A DNA stretch of 16,798 nucleotides from Treponema sp. (GTDB taxonomy: Bacteria; Spirochaetota; Spirochaetia; Treponematales; Treponemataceae): positions 1 through 16,798 of the forward strand of contig JAGADS010000237.1 in NCBI GenBank assembly GCA_017613485.1, read 5' to 3'. Positions 1 through 6,284 of this stretch are shown piece after piece. Within the stretch, counting starts at the first letter, position 1. Each line of letters begins with the position of its first letter. The notes under the pieces are model-generated. The model was not told the origin of the DNA and did no database searches. It saw only the letters and a list, made by a program, of their open reading frames with translations. The translations under genes and the position numbers were made by a program.

Positions 1-1267
1 AGTCCTTTACATTTTTTTCGTGAACAAACGAGCCTGTTTCGTCAGTATGGAAGAACTCAGCAAAGTTAAACGCCTTATCGCCAACATCAACAAAATCACC
101 TTTTATGAGTTTTCCCAAGTCATAAGTGTACATCCGCATTTCTGGCAAATCTGAATATGGGTTTGAATCTCCAAAGTGTGTTTCTTCCCATTCCTGCTTT
201 GCCCGTTGCTCCATGACATAATCCCAAGTGAAAACGCTGTCATCGTCATCTTCGTAATTTGAAAGAATGTTGAAAGGGGTGCCTGAAAGCTCAAGCAGCT
301 TCGTTCCTTTTTCCGGCTTAAACAGAATACTTTTTACCTTGTCGCCGAGATCTGTCGTTGTTCCTTCGTGGGCTTCATCGATGATTACACAGTCCCAGTC
401 GATGTTAAACACATCATCATTCTTGGCGAACTTTCCGCCAACGATTTTTGAACCGCGTAAGTCCTGAATCGAAGCAAAATAGATATAATGTTTTTTGTCC
501 TTTTTGAATGTCTTCTCAAGGTCACTGATTTCAATTCCAGACTTCTTAGAACCGTAACGGTATTTATCCTCTTTTGTAAAAATCTTTCCAAAATCTTCAT
601 GCCAGCCATCATCAACAACTGGGCGATGTGTGATTAAAACCGTCCGTTCAAAATTCATGCGATGCACAACTTCAAGTGCAGAAAGTGTTTTACCAAAACG
701 CATTTTTGCATTCCAAAGCATTCGCGGAGATTTCTTAAACTGCTTTACAGTTTTTTCAATCGCTTCATTTTGCTCTGGACGGAAATTTATAGGAATGAAC
801 TTGTTCATCGGAATGAGCGTGTCGATTGCAGAATCTCCATGCTTTACAGCGGTTATTGCCTTAATTGCAGTAACATCATCACAGCAGAACCATTCGTTTC
901 CGAGTTTTTTATCTCCAAAAGTCTTTTTCTTGATTCCAGAGTTTATAAGAACACGGTGTACGTCATAATCACGGAAACTTTCCGTATTCCAGCTGCCGTT
1001 TTTCTTTTGAATAGTGCGGATTGCAAGTTCTGTGTGAAGAAGAGTAACGCTAACGGCTGCAGTTTTTGTATAAGTCTTAATTCTTTCAAGAGCTGCCTGA
1101 TTCAATTCTTTGCAGTTTGGCTGTAAACGGTCTTGTGTTAAATCCGTGTCGAGTTTTGTATCGCCGACTTTGACACTTCCTGCATGTGCATCATCAGGAA
1201 TTGCAAAAACATAAATGAGTTTGTAGGAAAATGTATTTTTGAAAGTCTTTTCTGCTGAATCTGTCAT
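1..1267 (-). CDS. GIY-YIG nuclease / DEAH-box helicase, restriction-type (C-terminus outside window)
   Basis: The frame stays open from ATG 1267 to the window edge (422 residues), so the gene is partial at its 3' end. The first ~85 residues look like a T5orf172-type GIY-YIG nuclease: LIY at 17-19, KVG at 33-35, then R62, Y66 and E80 at the usual spacing. From about residue 160 a superfamily 2 helicase follows: motif I MRFGKT (Lys near 193), a THRPVVDDGW segment, motif II DEAH near 296 and motif III SGTPFN near 328. Known SF2 restriction translocases move along DNA and position a nuclease, and that is the inferred role. The start overlaps the upstream gene's stop (TAATG) behind an AGAGGTG ribosome-binding site, so the two are co-translated. 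The RecA2 helicase half must lie outside the window. The helicase call is firm, the GIY-YIG call good, the restriction function inferred. Confidence 0.8.
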   Translation of the reverse strand, partial: MTDSAEKTFKNTFSYKLIYVFAIPDDAHAGSVKVGDTKLDTDLTQDRLQPNCKELNQAALERIKTYTKTAAVSVTLLHTELAIRTIQKKNGSWNTESFRDYDVHRVLINSGIKKKTFGDKKLGNEWFCCDDVTAIKAITAVKHGDSAIDTLIPMNKFIPINFRPEQNEAIEKTVKQFKKSPRMLWNAKMRFGKTLSALEVVHRMNFERTVLITHRPVVDDGWHEDFGKIFTKEDKYRYGSKKSGIEISDLEKTFKKDKKHYIYFASIQDLRGSKIVGGKFAKNDDVFNIDWDCVIIDEAHEGTTTDLGDKVKSILFKPEKGTKLLELSGTPFNILSNYEDDDDSVFTWDYVMEQRAKQEWEETHFGDSNPYSDLPEMRMYTYDLGKLIKGDFVDVGDKAFNFAEFFHTDETGSFVHEKNVKD

Positions 1268-2205
1268 TACGCACCTCTCTTCTTCAAAAGTGATTTATAT
1301 AGAATGATCTTGTTTTCTTTCCAGTCCATGATTTTGCAGGGGAAGTTTTCAACCGTGTTAAGTTCTTCAAATAAAAAGCCCTGTTCGCTATTGTCTCCAG
1401 ATGAAAAAGGTGTGGAAAAAGTGAGACCGTCCATCTGCCACAAGTTCCAGCTGATAATTTCTGCAATTTTCTTTTGTTCTTCTTCTGTTGGATTTCGTTT
1501 TAGAAAATGTTTTGTGTATTCATTAAAAGAAAGTAGAAGATTTGCTCGTGCCAAAAGAAGATTATCGCCCTGCAGTTCAAAGCCATAAATGTTTTGAAAA
1601 GCAACTGTAGTCCACAGAAAGTATTCTGCTTCGTTTGCAGCGTTTTCACAGATTACCCGCATTTTCCGGTCGAGAAGTCCAATACGGTCAAAGAGTTTTA
1701 TGCTTTTGCCAGTTACAGTGTCGTAACGGCTTACTAGATACGGAGCTTCGCCGCAGGTTATTTCTAAACGTGTAAGTTTTACATAGTCTTGCCAGGTTTT
1801 ATGGCTTTCAATGTCTGTTTCAAATTGAATTTTTTCTTTTGTTGAAATCCATTTTTTACCGGCTGAATTTTCTTCCGTTGCATTGAATACATCTTTTCTT
1901 CCAAACCAGGCTTCATCAATAAGATTGTTCTGTGCATTGCAAATCCAGCTTGGGGTAAAGACTTCTGCTTTATTGCGGGTACGAATCTGTTGTTCTTCTT
2001 TTTGTTTTTGGATTCGAGGTTTTATTCTGTCAGAATGATTTCCTGTAATTTGGGAAAGCAGAATCTGGGATTTTGAATCGATAGGAGCATAATCGTCTGT
2101 AGCCCATAGGATATTTTTACCTGTAGTGTAATCGAAGAGAAGATTTCTTAGGATTTCTTCTGAAAAGGGAAAAAAAGTGTTGTTATGCGTTTGGCTTTCT
2201 CTCAT
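1267..2205 (-). CDS. Restriction-modification 'subunit M'-like protein with no NPPY motif
   Basis: 312 residues from ATG 2205. The frame also opens at a TTG at 2220, but that codon lies inside a probable operator. Features resemble an N6-adenine methyltransferase: AEVFTPSWICN (like the EVFTP region that precedes the SAM fold), EITCGEAPYLVSRYD in the place of motif I, and YGFELQGDNLLLARANLL (like the YGxExxxxxxxxAxxNL region). The catalytic NPPY/DPPY motif is not visible anywhere, so methylation cannot be assumed. From memory, proteins with the EITCGEAPYLVSRYD block are annotated as restriction endonuclease subunit M. Its stop overlaps the start of the GIY-YIG/helicase gene. It could be a SAM-binding or DNA-recognition subunit of that enzyme rather than an active methylase. 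No specificity subunit is visible in the window. Confidence 0.65.
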   Translation of the reverse strand: MRESQTHNNTFFPFSEEILRNLLFDYTTGKNILWATDDYAPIDSKSQILLSQITGNHSDRIKPRIQKQKEEQQIRTRNKAEVFTPSWICNAQNNLIDEAWFGRKDVFNATEENSAGKKWISTKEKIQFETDIESHKTWQDYVKLTRLEITCGEAPYLVSRYDTVTGKSIKLFDRIGLLDRKMRVICENAANEAEYFLWTTVAFQNIYGFELQGDNLLLARANLLLSFNEYTKHFLKRNPTEEEQKKIAEIISWNLWQMDGLTFSTPFSSGDNSEQGFLFEELNTVENFPCKIMDWKENKIILYKSLLKKRGA

Positions 2206-2215
2206 AATAAAATAA

Positions 2216-2286
2216 TCCAAATGGATTGTTTAGTGTTATTATAAATCCAAATGGAATGAAAAATCAATAGTGAAAGTCCATTTGCA
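2216..2286. promoter_or_regulatory. Three operator-like boxes in the divergent intergenic region
   Basis: TCCAAATGGA occurs exactly at 2216-2225 and 2246-2255 (12 bp identical including the preceding AA). TCCATTTGCA at 2277-2286 matches the reverse complement in 9 of 10 positions. Each box is a dyad, TCCA-2-TGGA. Starts are 30 and 31 bp apart, about three helical turns, so the same DNA face is presented. Box 2 sits in the minus-strand promoter spacer, box 1 in its leader, box 3 at the start of the XRE gene. This is the layout expected for autoregulation by the adjacent XRE protein, as with C-proteins of restriction systems. The link to that protein is inferred. Confidence 0.6.
2238..2267 (-). 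promoter_or_regulatory. Promoter of the restriction-type operon
   Basis: On the minus strand TTGATT (2267-2262) is followed after 18 bp by a perfect TATAAT (2243-2238). Transcription would start near 2231, leaving a leader of about 26 nt before ATG 2205. Operator-like box 2 (2246-2255) lies in the spacer, so a bound regulator would cover the promoter. Confidence 0.6.
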
Positions 2287-2629
2287 TTATCATGGGACTA
2301 TGCTAGGATTTTGGAATAATGTAAAGGAAGAATTAGATTATAAATTGATGTCACAAAAGGAATTAGCCTCATTCACAAAAATAAGTTATAATACTTTGCA
2401 ATCTTGGATAACAAAGGATAGGTTACCAAATGCAGAAGATGCTGTAAAAATCGCAGGGGTACTTGGAGTAAGTGTGGAAAAACTGGTTACAGGTTTGGAA
2501 TATAAATCAGAAAAACTGGATAAGGAAACAAATCAATTAATACATGATATTCGCCATCTGTCTTCAGATGATTTAAAAATCGCAAAATCTATCATACACA
2601 GGCTTTCTGTTTCAAGTATAAAAAAATAG
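2270..2629 (+). CDS. XRE/Cro-type helix-turn-helix regulator
   Basis: 119 residues if started at GTG 2270, or 109 from ATG 2300. Neither has a clear ribosome-binding site, so the start is uncertain. Residues ~27-75 form a Cro/CI-type HTH: MSQKELASFTKISYNTLQSW is the helix-turn-helix core, followed by LPNAEDAVKIAGVLGVSVEKL, typical of helices 4-5 of the family. The C-terminal ~40 residues are charged and helical (IHDIRHLSSDDLKIAKSII), a common dimerisation tail. It is divergent from the restriction-type operon, and three repeated boxes lie between the two starts, one of them just inside this gene. Its job is most likely to repress or time expression of that operon and itself. It is AT-rich like the neighbouring accessory genes and unlike tsaD. 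Confidence 0.8.
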   Translation: MKVHLHYHGTMLGFWNNVKEELDYKLMSQKELASFTKISYNTLQSWITKDRLPNAEDAVKIAGVLGVSVEKLVTGLEYKSEKLDKETNQLIHDIRHLSSDDLKIAKSIIHRLSVSSIKK

Positions 2630-2704
2630 CTAAGGATAAAAATCTTTTCAACTTGGAAAACTCTCATAAATACGTGTGTTTTATATATATAATAAGCCTT
2701 TCTT

Positions 2705-2814
2705 CGCGTTAGGGATAGTAGCGGCGGCGATGAGCCGTTCGCGTAGCGAATGAAACCGCGGATAGCCCGACCCGAACGAAGAGAGGGGAACGCCCGTTTA
2801 ACTGTTTTTCCCCT
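2705..2814. repeat. GC-rich foldable intergenic repeat
   Basis: A GC-rich block in AT-rich surroundings between the XRE gene and the end of tsaD. It has several nested inverted repeats: GCGTT (2706-2710) with AACGC (2789-2793); TTCGC-GTA-GCGAA hairpin at 2738-2750; AGGGGAA (2784-2790) with TTCCCCT (2808-2814). The GTTAGGGAT start, the GCCCGACCCGAACG middle and the GGGGAACGCCC end resemble, from memory, dispersed repeats in Treponema intergenic regions. No oligo-T tract follows the stems, so a simple terminator is not shown, although the position between two convergent gene ends would suit one. Confidence 0.55.
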
Positions 2815-2815
2815 T

Positions 2816-3853
2816 TCACCTTCTTCCGAATGCCTCAAGATTTGCCAGGCCCCGCTTGAACTGGGGGATTCTGGCACAGGCTGTGGTGTTCAGAGGACTG
2901 GTTTCGCCGCGTTTGAGGAAATGGTATGCAACGCCCGCTATCATCGCACCGTTGTCGCCGCATAATGAAAGGGGAGGGAAGATGCAGTTCAGTTCCTCGT
3001 GCTCAGCGAGCATTGCCCTTAGCCTTGAGTTTGCCGCAACACCGCCTCCTGCAACAACTGTCGTAAGGCCTGTATCCTCAATTGCACGGACAAGACGGCT
3101 TACTAGGGTTCTGCATGCTGTCTCCTGAAACGATGCCGCAAGGTTCTCCACTGTATCATCGTATCCCGGATTGAGGAATGATTTTGCCTGATGAATGACG
3201 GCTGTCTTTAGGCCGCTGAATGAAACGTCGTATCTGTGGTCGCCTTTTTCCATTTTTGGAATGGGGAATGAAAACGCCTTTGGATCTCCTTTTTGCGAAA
3301 GCCTGTCGATTATGACTCCTCCGGGGTAGCCCAGGTCATAGTATTTCGCCACTTTGTCAAAGGCCTCTCCCACGCTGTCATCAATTGTCGTGCCCAGAAT
3401 CTCAAGGTCATCAAAGTCATTCACTTTTGCAATGATGGAATGACCTCCGCTTACAAGAAGGCCCAGATAAGGATATTCTATGTCATTTACAAGATGTGAG
3501 GCGTACATGTGGCCCAGCATGTGGTTTACTGCATAGAAGGGTTTCCCTAGCGACCATGCAAGTGTCTTGCCAAAGGAAAGCCCTACAAGAAGCGAGCCCA
3601 TCAGTCCGGGGCGGTTTGTGGCTGCAATTGCGTCTACCTCTTCAAGTGAAAGACCCGATTCATTTACGGCCTGCCTTACCACCGGAAGAATCCATTCGGC
3701 ATGCTTTCGGCTTGCGATTTCTGGGACAACTCCCTTGTAAATCTGGTGGAACGGAATCTGTGTCGCCACCACGTTGCTCAATATTTTCTTTCCATCCTGA
3801 ACAATTGCACATGCAGTCTCATCGCATGAGCTTTCTATACCTAAAATTGTCAT
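2816..3853 (-). CDS. tsaD: tRNA N6-adenosine threonylcarbamoyltransferase TsaD
   Basis: 345 residues, full length for the family. TsaD transfers the threonylcarbamoyl group to A37 of tRNAs that read ANN codons, working in the cytoplasm with TsaB and TsaE. Signatures: GIESSCDET at 5-13, the HMLGHMYASH metal-binding block with H111 and H115, AGGGVAANSRLR, and the C-terminal CGDNGAMIA with the iron-binding Asp. The start ATG overlaps the stop of the truncated Rpn-type gene upstream (ATGA), so translation is probably coupled. An AGGA lies upstream within that gene's end. An essential gene sitting behind a decayed, repeat-associated gene is unusual. Family assignment is secure. Confidence 0.97.
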   Translation of the reverse strand: MTILGIESSCDETACAIVQDGKKILSNVVATQIPFHQIYKGVVPEIASRKHAEWILPVVRQAVNESGLSLEEVDAIAATNRPGLMGSLLVGLSFGKTLAWSLGKPFYAVNHMLGHMYASHLVNDIEYPYLGLLVSGGHSIIAKVNDFDDLEILGTTIDDSVGEAFDKVAKYYDLGYPGGVIIDRLSQKGDPKAFSFPIPKMEKGDHRYDVSFSGLKTAVIHQAKSFLNPGYDDTVENLAASFQETACRTLVSRLVRAIEDTGLTTVVAGGGVAANSRLRAMLAEHEELNCIFPPLSLCGDNGAMIAGVAYHFLKRGETSPLNTTACARIPQFKRGLANLEAFGRR

Positions 3854-4377
3854 ATCTTTTGATCCTGATTTACCTGTATTTTTTCCGCAATTTCCTGCAC
3901 TTTCTCTAGGGGAAGCCCCTGTGCCTGCGCTATCTGTTCGTATGACAGCAAATTAAGCTTCAGAAGGTTTCCCGCGGCTTCCAGGGCTTTTTGTGTTTTA
4001 CCGTCAATAATTCCATCTTCGTAACACACTTTCTTAAATTCCTCTTCGTCAAACTCCGTCAAGCTCATACCAATTACCTCCGCTTTCTGCCTCTTGAAAA
4101 AACCATTCAGCAGATTCTCTTTTATCGCCCAGTCCACAGCTTCCTCTACAGCTTCCTTCTTTTCCATGCCGGACTTCCTGTTTCCTTCTATCCTGTAGAC
4201 ATATCTGATATAATCATACAACGCATTGCATTTTTTTTGAAGGGGTGTATCACATTTAGGGTTAATGTTTATGACATCTGCACTCCACGTCACAAGCTTA
4301 CGCTTGTTCTTGGAGTTTTTTCTTGCTCGCGAAAGCTCGCATTTTTTGCACGCAAAAAAACGCAAAAACTCCAGCAT
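3850..4377 (-). pseudogene. C-terminal remnant of an Rpn/PD-(D/E)XK family nuclease
   Basis: The frame opens at 4377, but its first ~30 codons are read through a palindromic repeat and look meaningless. Recognisable family sequence begins at DVININ near 4275 and continues with TPLQKKCNALYDYIRYVYRI, the KKEAVEEAVDWAIKENLL segment, and the tail AAGNLLKLNLLSYEQIAQAQGLPLEKVQEI, typical of Rpn (recombination-promoting nuclease, TIGR01784-type) proteins. The N-terminal nuclease domain is absent. An internal ATG at 4167 has an AGGAA about 7 nt upstream and would give a 105-residue C-terminal protein. In Rpn genes an internal start is known to make a small antitoxin form, so this fragment might still be expressed. 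Its stop overlaps the tsaD start by 4 nt. Confidence 0.75.
4293..4373. repeat. 81-bp palindromic element, copy A
   Basis: It begins with a CAAGC-TTAC-GCTTG hairpin (4293-4306). A 63-bp core (4311-4373) follows, bounded by perfect 10-bp inverted repeats TGGAGTTTTT / AAAAACTCCA. Inside the core is an 8-bp hairpin, TTTTTTGC (4342-4349) with GCAAAAAA (4352-4359). A second copy at 14091-14171 has the same length with 8 mismatches. Both sit at the 5' edge of a C-terminal Rpn fragment. The size, terminal inverted repeats and lack of coding capacity fit a MITE- or REP-like element. Confidence 0.75.
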
Positions 4378-4424
4378 TTATATTCTTTACAAAGAAGTTT
4401 AATAAGGAATATTATTACTTTAAA

Positions 4425-4490
4425 GAAACGACGTTAGGCGTTTCGAATCCGCGTGACAATAAAAGCAACCGTACTCCCTCGCCATTGAAC
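4425..4490 (+). repeat. Hairpin-GAATCCGYGTG repeat, copy A
   Basis: A hairpin GAAACG (4425-4430) / CGTTTC (4439-4444) directly abuts GAATCCGCGTG, followed by a tail with ...AACCGTACTCCCTCGCCATTG... The tail is shared with the copy at 13723-13766 (AAACCGTACCCCCTCGCCATT). The first 16 bases (4445-4460) recur as an exact reverse complement at 14593-14608. The right end overlaps the -35 box of ilvC. Confidence 0.65.
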
Positions 4491-4513
4491 TAAATTCCCT
4501 GTTATGCTACAAT
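4485..4513 (+). promoter_or_regulatory. ilvC promoter
   Basis: TTGAAC (4485-4490), a 17-bp spacer, and TACAAT (4508-4513): a strong sigma70-type promoter. The -35 box coincides with the end of a dispersed repeat. Transcription would begin near 4520, leaving a leader of about 45 nt. Confidence 0.7.
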
Positions 4514-4531
4514 GTGGCAATATTCTACAGA

Positions 4532-4549
4532 TTATTATGATCATAATAA
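4532..4549. promoter_or_regulatory. Perfect 18-bp palindrome in the ilvC leader
   Basis: TTATTATGATCATAATAA is its own reverse complement. It lies between the predicted start point and the AGGAG ribosome-binding site (4552-4556). Its symmetry and position suit an operator for a dimeric regulator acting just downstream of the promoter. The leader is too short for a T-box. Confidence 0.5.
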
Positions 4550-4564
4550 ACAGGAGAAAATAAA

Positions 4565-6043
4565 ATGGGTCAGAACTATTTTAATGCTATTCCTTGGCGT
4601 GTTGCACGTCAGGAACTGGGACACTGCCGTCAGATGGCACGTGATGAATTCAAGGACGGAACAAAAGCCCTTCAGGGAAAGAAAATCGTCATTGTTGGTT
4701 GTGGAGCACAGGGCTTGAACCAGGGACTTAACCTGCGCGATTCAGGCATGGACGTTTCATACTGCCTGCGCAAGGAAGCCATTGAGTCAAAGAGACAGTC
4801 ATGGAAGAACGCCACCGACAACGGATTCAAGGTCGGTACTTATGAGGAGCTTTTGCCGACTGCTGATGTGGTAGGTAACCTGACCCCGGACAAGCAGCAC
4901 CATGAGGTTGTCAAGAACCTGATGAAATACATGAAGAAGGGATCAGCCCTCTGGTACAGCCACGGCTTCAACATGATAGAGGAAGGCGAGGAAATCCGCG
5001 ATGACATCACTGTATTCCTCATGGCACCAAAGGGACCGGGAACTGAGGTTCGCAACGAGTATGTGCGTGGATTCGGTGTTCCTGAGCTTATTGCAGTTCA
5101 TCCGGCTCATGATCCTGAGGGACGCGGTATGGCTCTTGCTAAGGCTCTTGCATGTGCTGAGCGCGGTGAGACTGCCGGTGTCCTTGAGTCCTCTTTCATT
5201 GCCGAGGTAAAGTCTGACCTTATGGGTGAGCAGACAATCCTCTGCGGTCTTCTTCAGACTGGAACAATCCTCTGCTACGACAAGATGGTTTCAGAGGGTA
5301 TTGCACCGGGCTATGCTGTAAAGCTTTTGATGCACGGCTGGAACGTGGTCAGCGAGGCATTGAAGTGGGGTGGAATCACAAACATGATGGACCGCCTCTC
5401 CAATCCTGCAAAAATCCGCGCAAACGAGCTCTCACTTCAGCTTAAGGAAATCATGACTCCTCTTTTCCAGAAGCACATGGACGACATCATCAGCGGTGAA
5501 TTCTCTTCAACAATGATGAAGGACTGGGCCAACGGAGACAAGAACCTCCTTGACTGGCGTGAAAGCTATGCCAAGATTCCGTTTGAGACAGAAAAGGAAA
5601 GCGACGAGGAAATAACAGAGCAGGATTACTTTGACAAGGGAATCCTCATGGTTGCATTTGTAAAGGCAGGATGTGAGCTTGCATTTGAGACAATGGTAAG
5701 CGCAGGAATCAAGCCTGAGTCAGCATATTACGAGTCTCTCCACGAGGTTCCGCTGATTGCAAACCTGATTGACCGCCGCCGCCTGTACGAGATGAACAAG
5801 GTTATCTCTGACACAGCTGAATACGGCTGCTATCTCTTTGCACGTTCTTGTGTACCTCTTCTTGGTGATTTCATGAAGAACAACGTGACCACTGCGGACA
5901 TCGGAAAGGGCATGGATCTTAAGACAACTGCTGTTTCCAACAAAGAGCTTGTTCAGGTTAACGAGGCAATCCGTAAGCATCCTATCGAAGCTGTAGGTAA
6001 AAAGCTCCGTGCATACATGACAAGCATGAAGGCTTTGGTCTAA
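4565..6043 (+). CDS. ilvC: Ketol-acid reductoisomerase (NADP+), class II long form
   Basis: 492 residues, the length of the E. coli-type long form. It converts 2-acetolactate or 2-aceto-2-hydroxybutyrate into the dihydroxy acids of valine, isoleucine and leucine synthesis, using NADPH and Mg2+ in the cytoplasm. Visible features: Rossmann GCGAQG at 45-50; [13 protein letters not shown] with R69, R77 and S79, the phosphate-binding set that favours NADPH; H133 in YSHGF; the metal ligands D218 and E222 in [10 protein letters not shown]; and the duplicated C-terminal knotted domain with YYESLHE. An AGGAG lies about 8 nt before the ATG. It stands alone with its own promoter, with no ilvB, ilvN, ilvD or leu genes in the window. 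The long form is rarer than the ~330-residue class I in many bacterial groups, so transfer is possible but not shown. Confidence 0.97.
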   Translation: MGQNYFNAIPWRVARQELGHCRQMARDEFKDGTKALQGKKIVIVGCGAQGLNQGLNLRDSGMDVSYCLRKEAIESKRQSWKNATDNGFKVGTYEELLPTADVVGNLTPDKQHHEVVKNLMKYMKKGSALWYSHGFNMIEEGEEIRDDITVFLMAPKGPGTEVRNEYVRGFGVPELIAVHPAHDPEGRGMALAKALACAERGETAGVLESSFIAEVKSDLMGEQTILCGLLQTGTILCYDKMVSEGIAPGYAVKLLMHGWNVVSEALKWGGITNMMDRLSNPAKIRANELSLQLKEIMTPLFQKHMDDIISGEFSSTMMKDWANGDKNLLDWRESYAKIPFETEKESDEEITEQDYFDKGILMVAFVKAGCELAFETMVSAGIKPESAYYESLHEVPLIANLIDRRRLYEMNKVISDTAEYGCYLFARSCVPLLGDFMKNNVTTADIGKGMDLKTTAVSNKELVQVNEAIRKHPIEAVGKKLRAYMTSMKALV

Positions 6044-6106
6044 GCAATATAAGGGTTGTTTAAAACAAAAAACGGCGAAGGGGATGTCCAATAAGTATCA
6101 ATTGTC

Positions 6107-6129
6107 ATTGCCGTGTTTAACACGGCAAT
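6107..6129. repeat. 11-bp stem-loop downstream of ilvC
   Basis: ATTGCCGTGTT (6107-6117) pairs perfectly with AACACGGCAAT (6119-6129). It starts 64 nt after the ilvC stop. No T-run follows, so it may be an mRNA 3' end protector or processing site rather than a classical terminator. Confidence 0.5.
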
Positions 6130-6158
6130 CTATAAATACTTATAATGTAATAAAATAG

Positions 6159-6203
6159 ATTATCGGGTCAATTTGCAGCGTAGCTTCAAGCAAGCCCGAT
6201 AAT
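6159..6203. repeat. Second stem-loop downstream of ilvC
   Basis: ATTATCGGG (6159-6167) and CCCGATAAT (6195-6203) are perfect inverted repeats enclosing 27 nt that contain a TTGC/GCAA inner pair. No oligo-T tract follows on either strand close by. It may be a REP-like repeat or an RNA structure. The 6044-6250 stretch holds nothing else recognisable. Confidence 0.45.
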
Positions 6204-6250
6204 GACGGTTTATGAACTTTTTAGTCAGCCCCTCGACGTATTTTTAAGAC

Positions 6251-6278
6251 TTGATTATATAGATGGGTGTGGTATAAT
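6251..6278 (+). promoter_or_regulatory. Promoter of the unknown 371-residue gene (predicted leaderless)
   Basis: TTGATT (6251-6256), 16 bp, and perfect TATAAT (6273-6278). The expected start point is about 6285, which is the A of the ATG. Confidence 0.65.
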
Positions 6279-6284
6279 ACAGGC

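Noticed and set aside
630..1126. Plus-strand genes inside the helicase region
   Set aside because: They are shadows of the continuous minus-strand helicase frame, which carries all recognisable motifs.
2533..2877. A 114-residue minus-strand gene across the XRE end and the GC-rich repeat
   Set aside because: It overlaps tsaD's end and the XRE gene, is read through a structured repeat and shows no family signature.
4293..4373. Rho-independent terminator for the tsaD side or the ilvC side
   Set aside because: The stem is long with T/A-rich arms, but it lies upstream of both genes' coding regions and recurs as a dispersed repeat.
3850..4377. Treating the 175-residue frame as an intact gene started at 4377
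   Set aside because: Its first ~30 codons are read through a non-coding palindromic repeat that occurs elsewhere in another frame, and the nuclease domain is missing.
4491..4564. T-box, attenuator or riboswitch controlling ilvC
   Set aside because: The predicted leader is only about 45 nt, with no leader peptide, T-box motif or terminator; only a palindrome is present.
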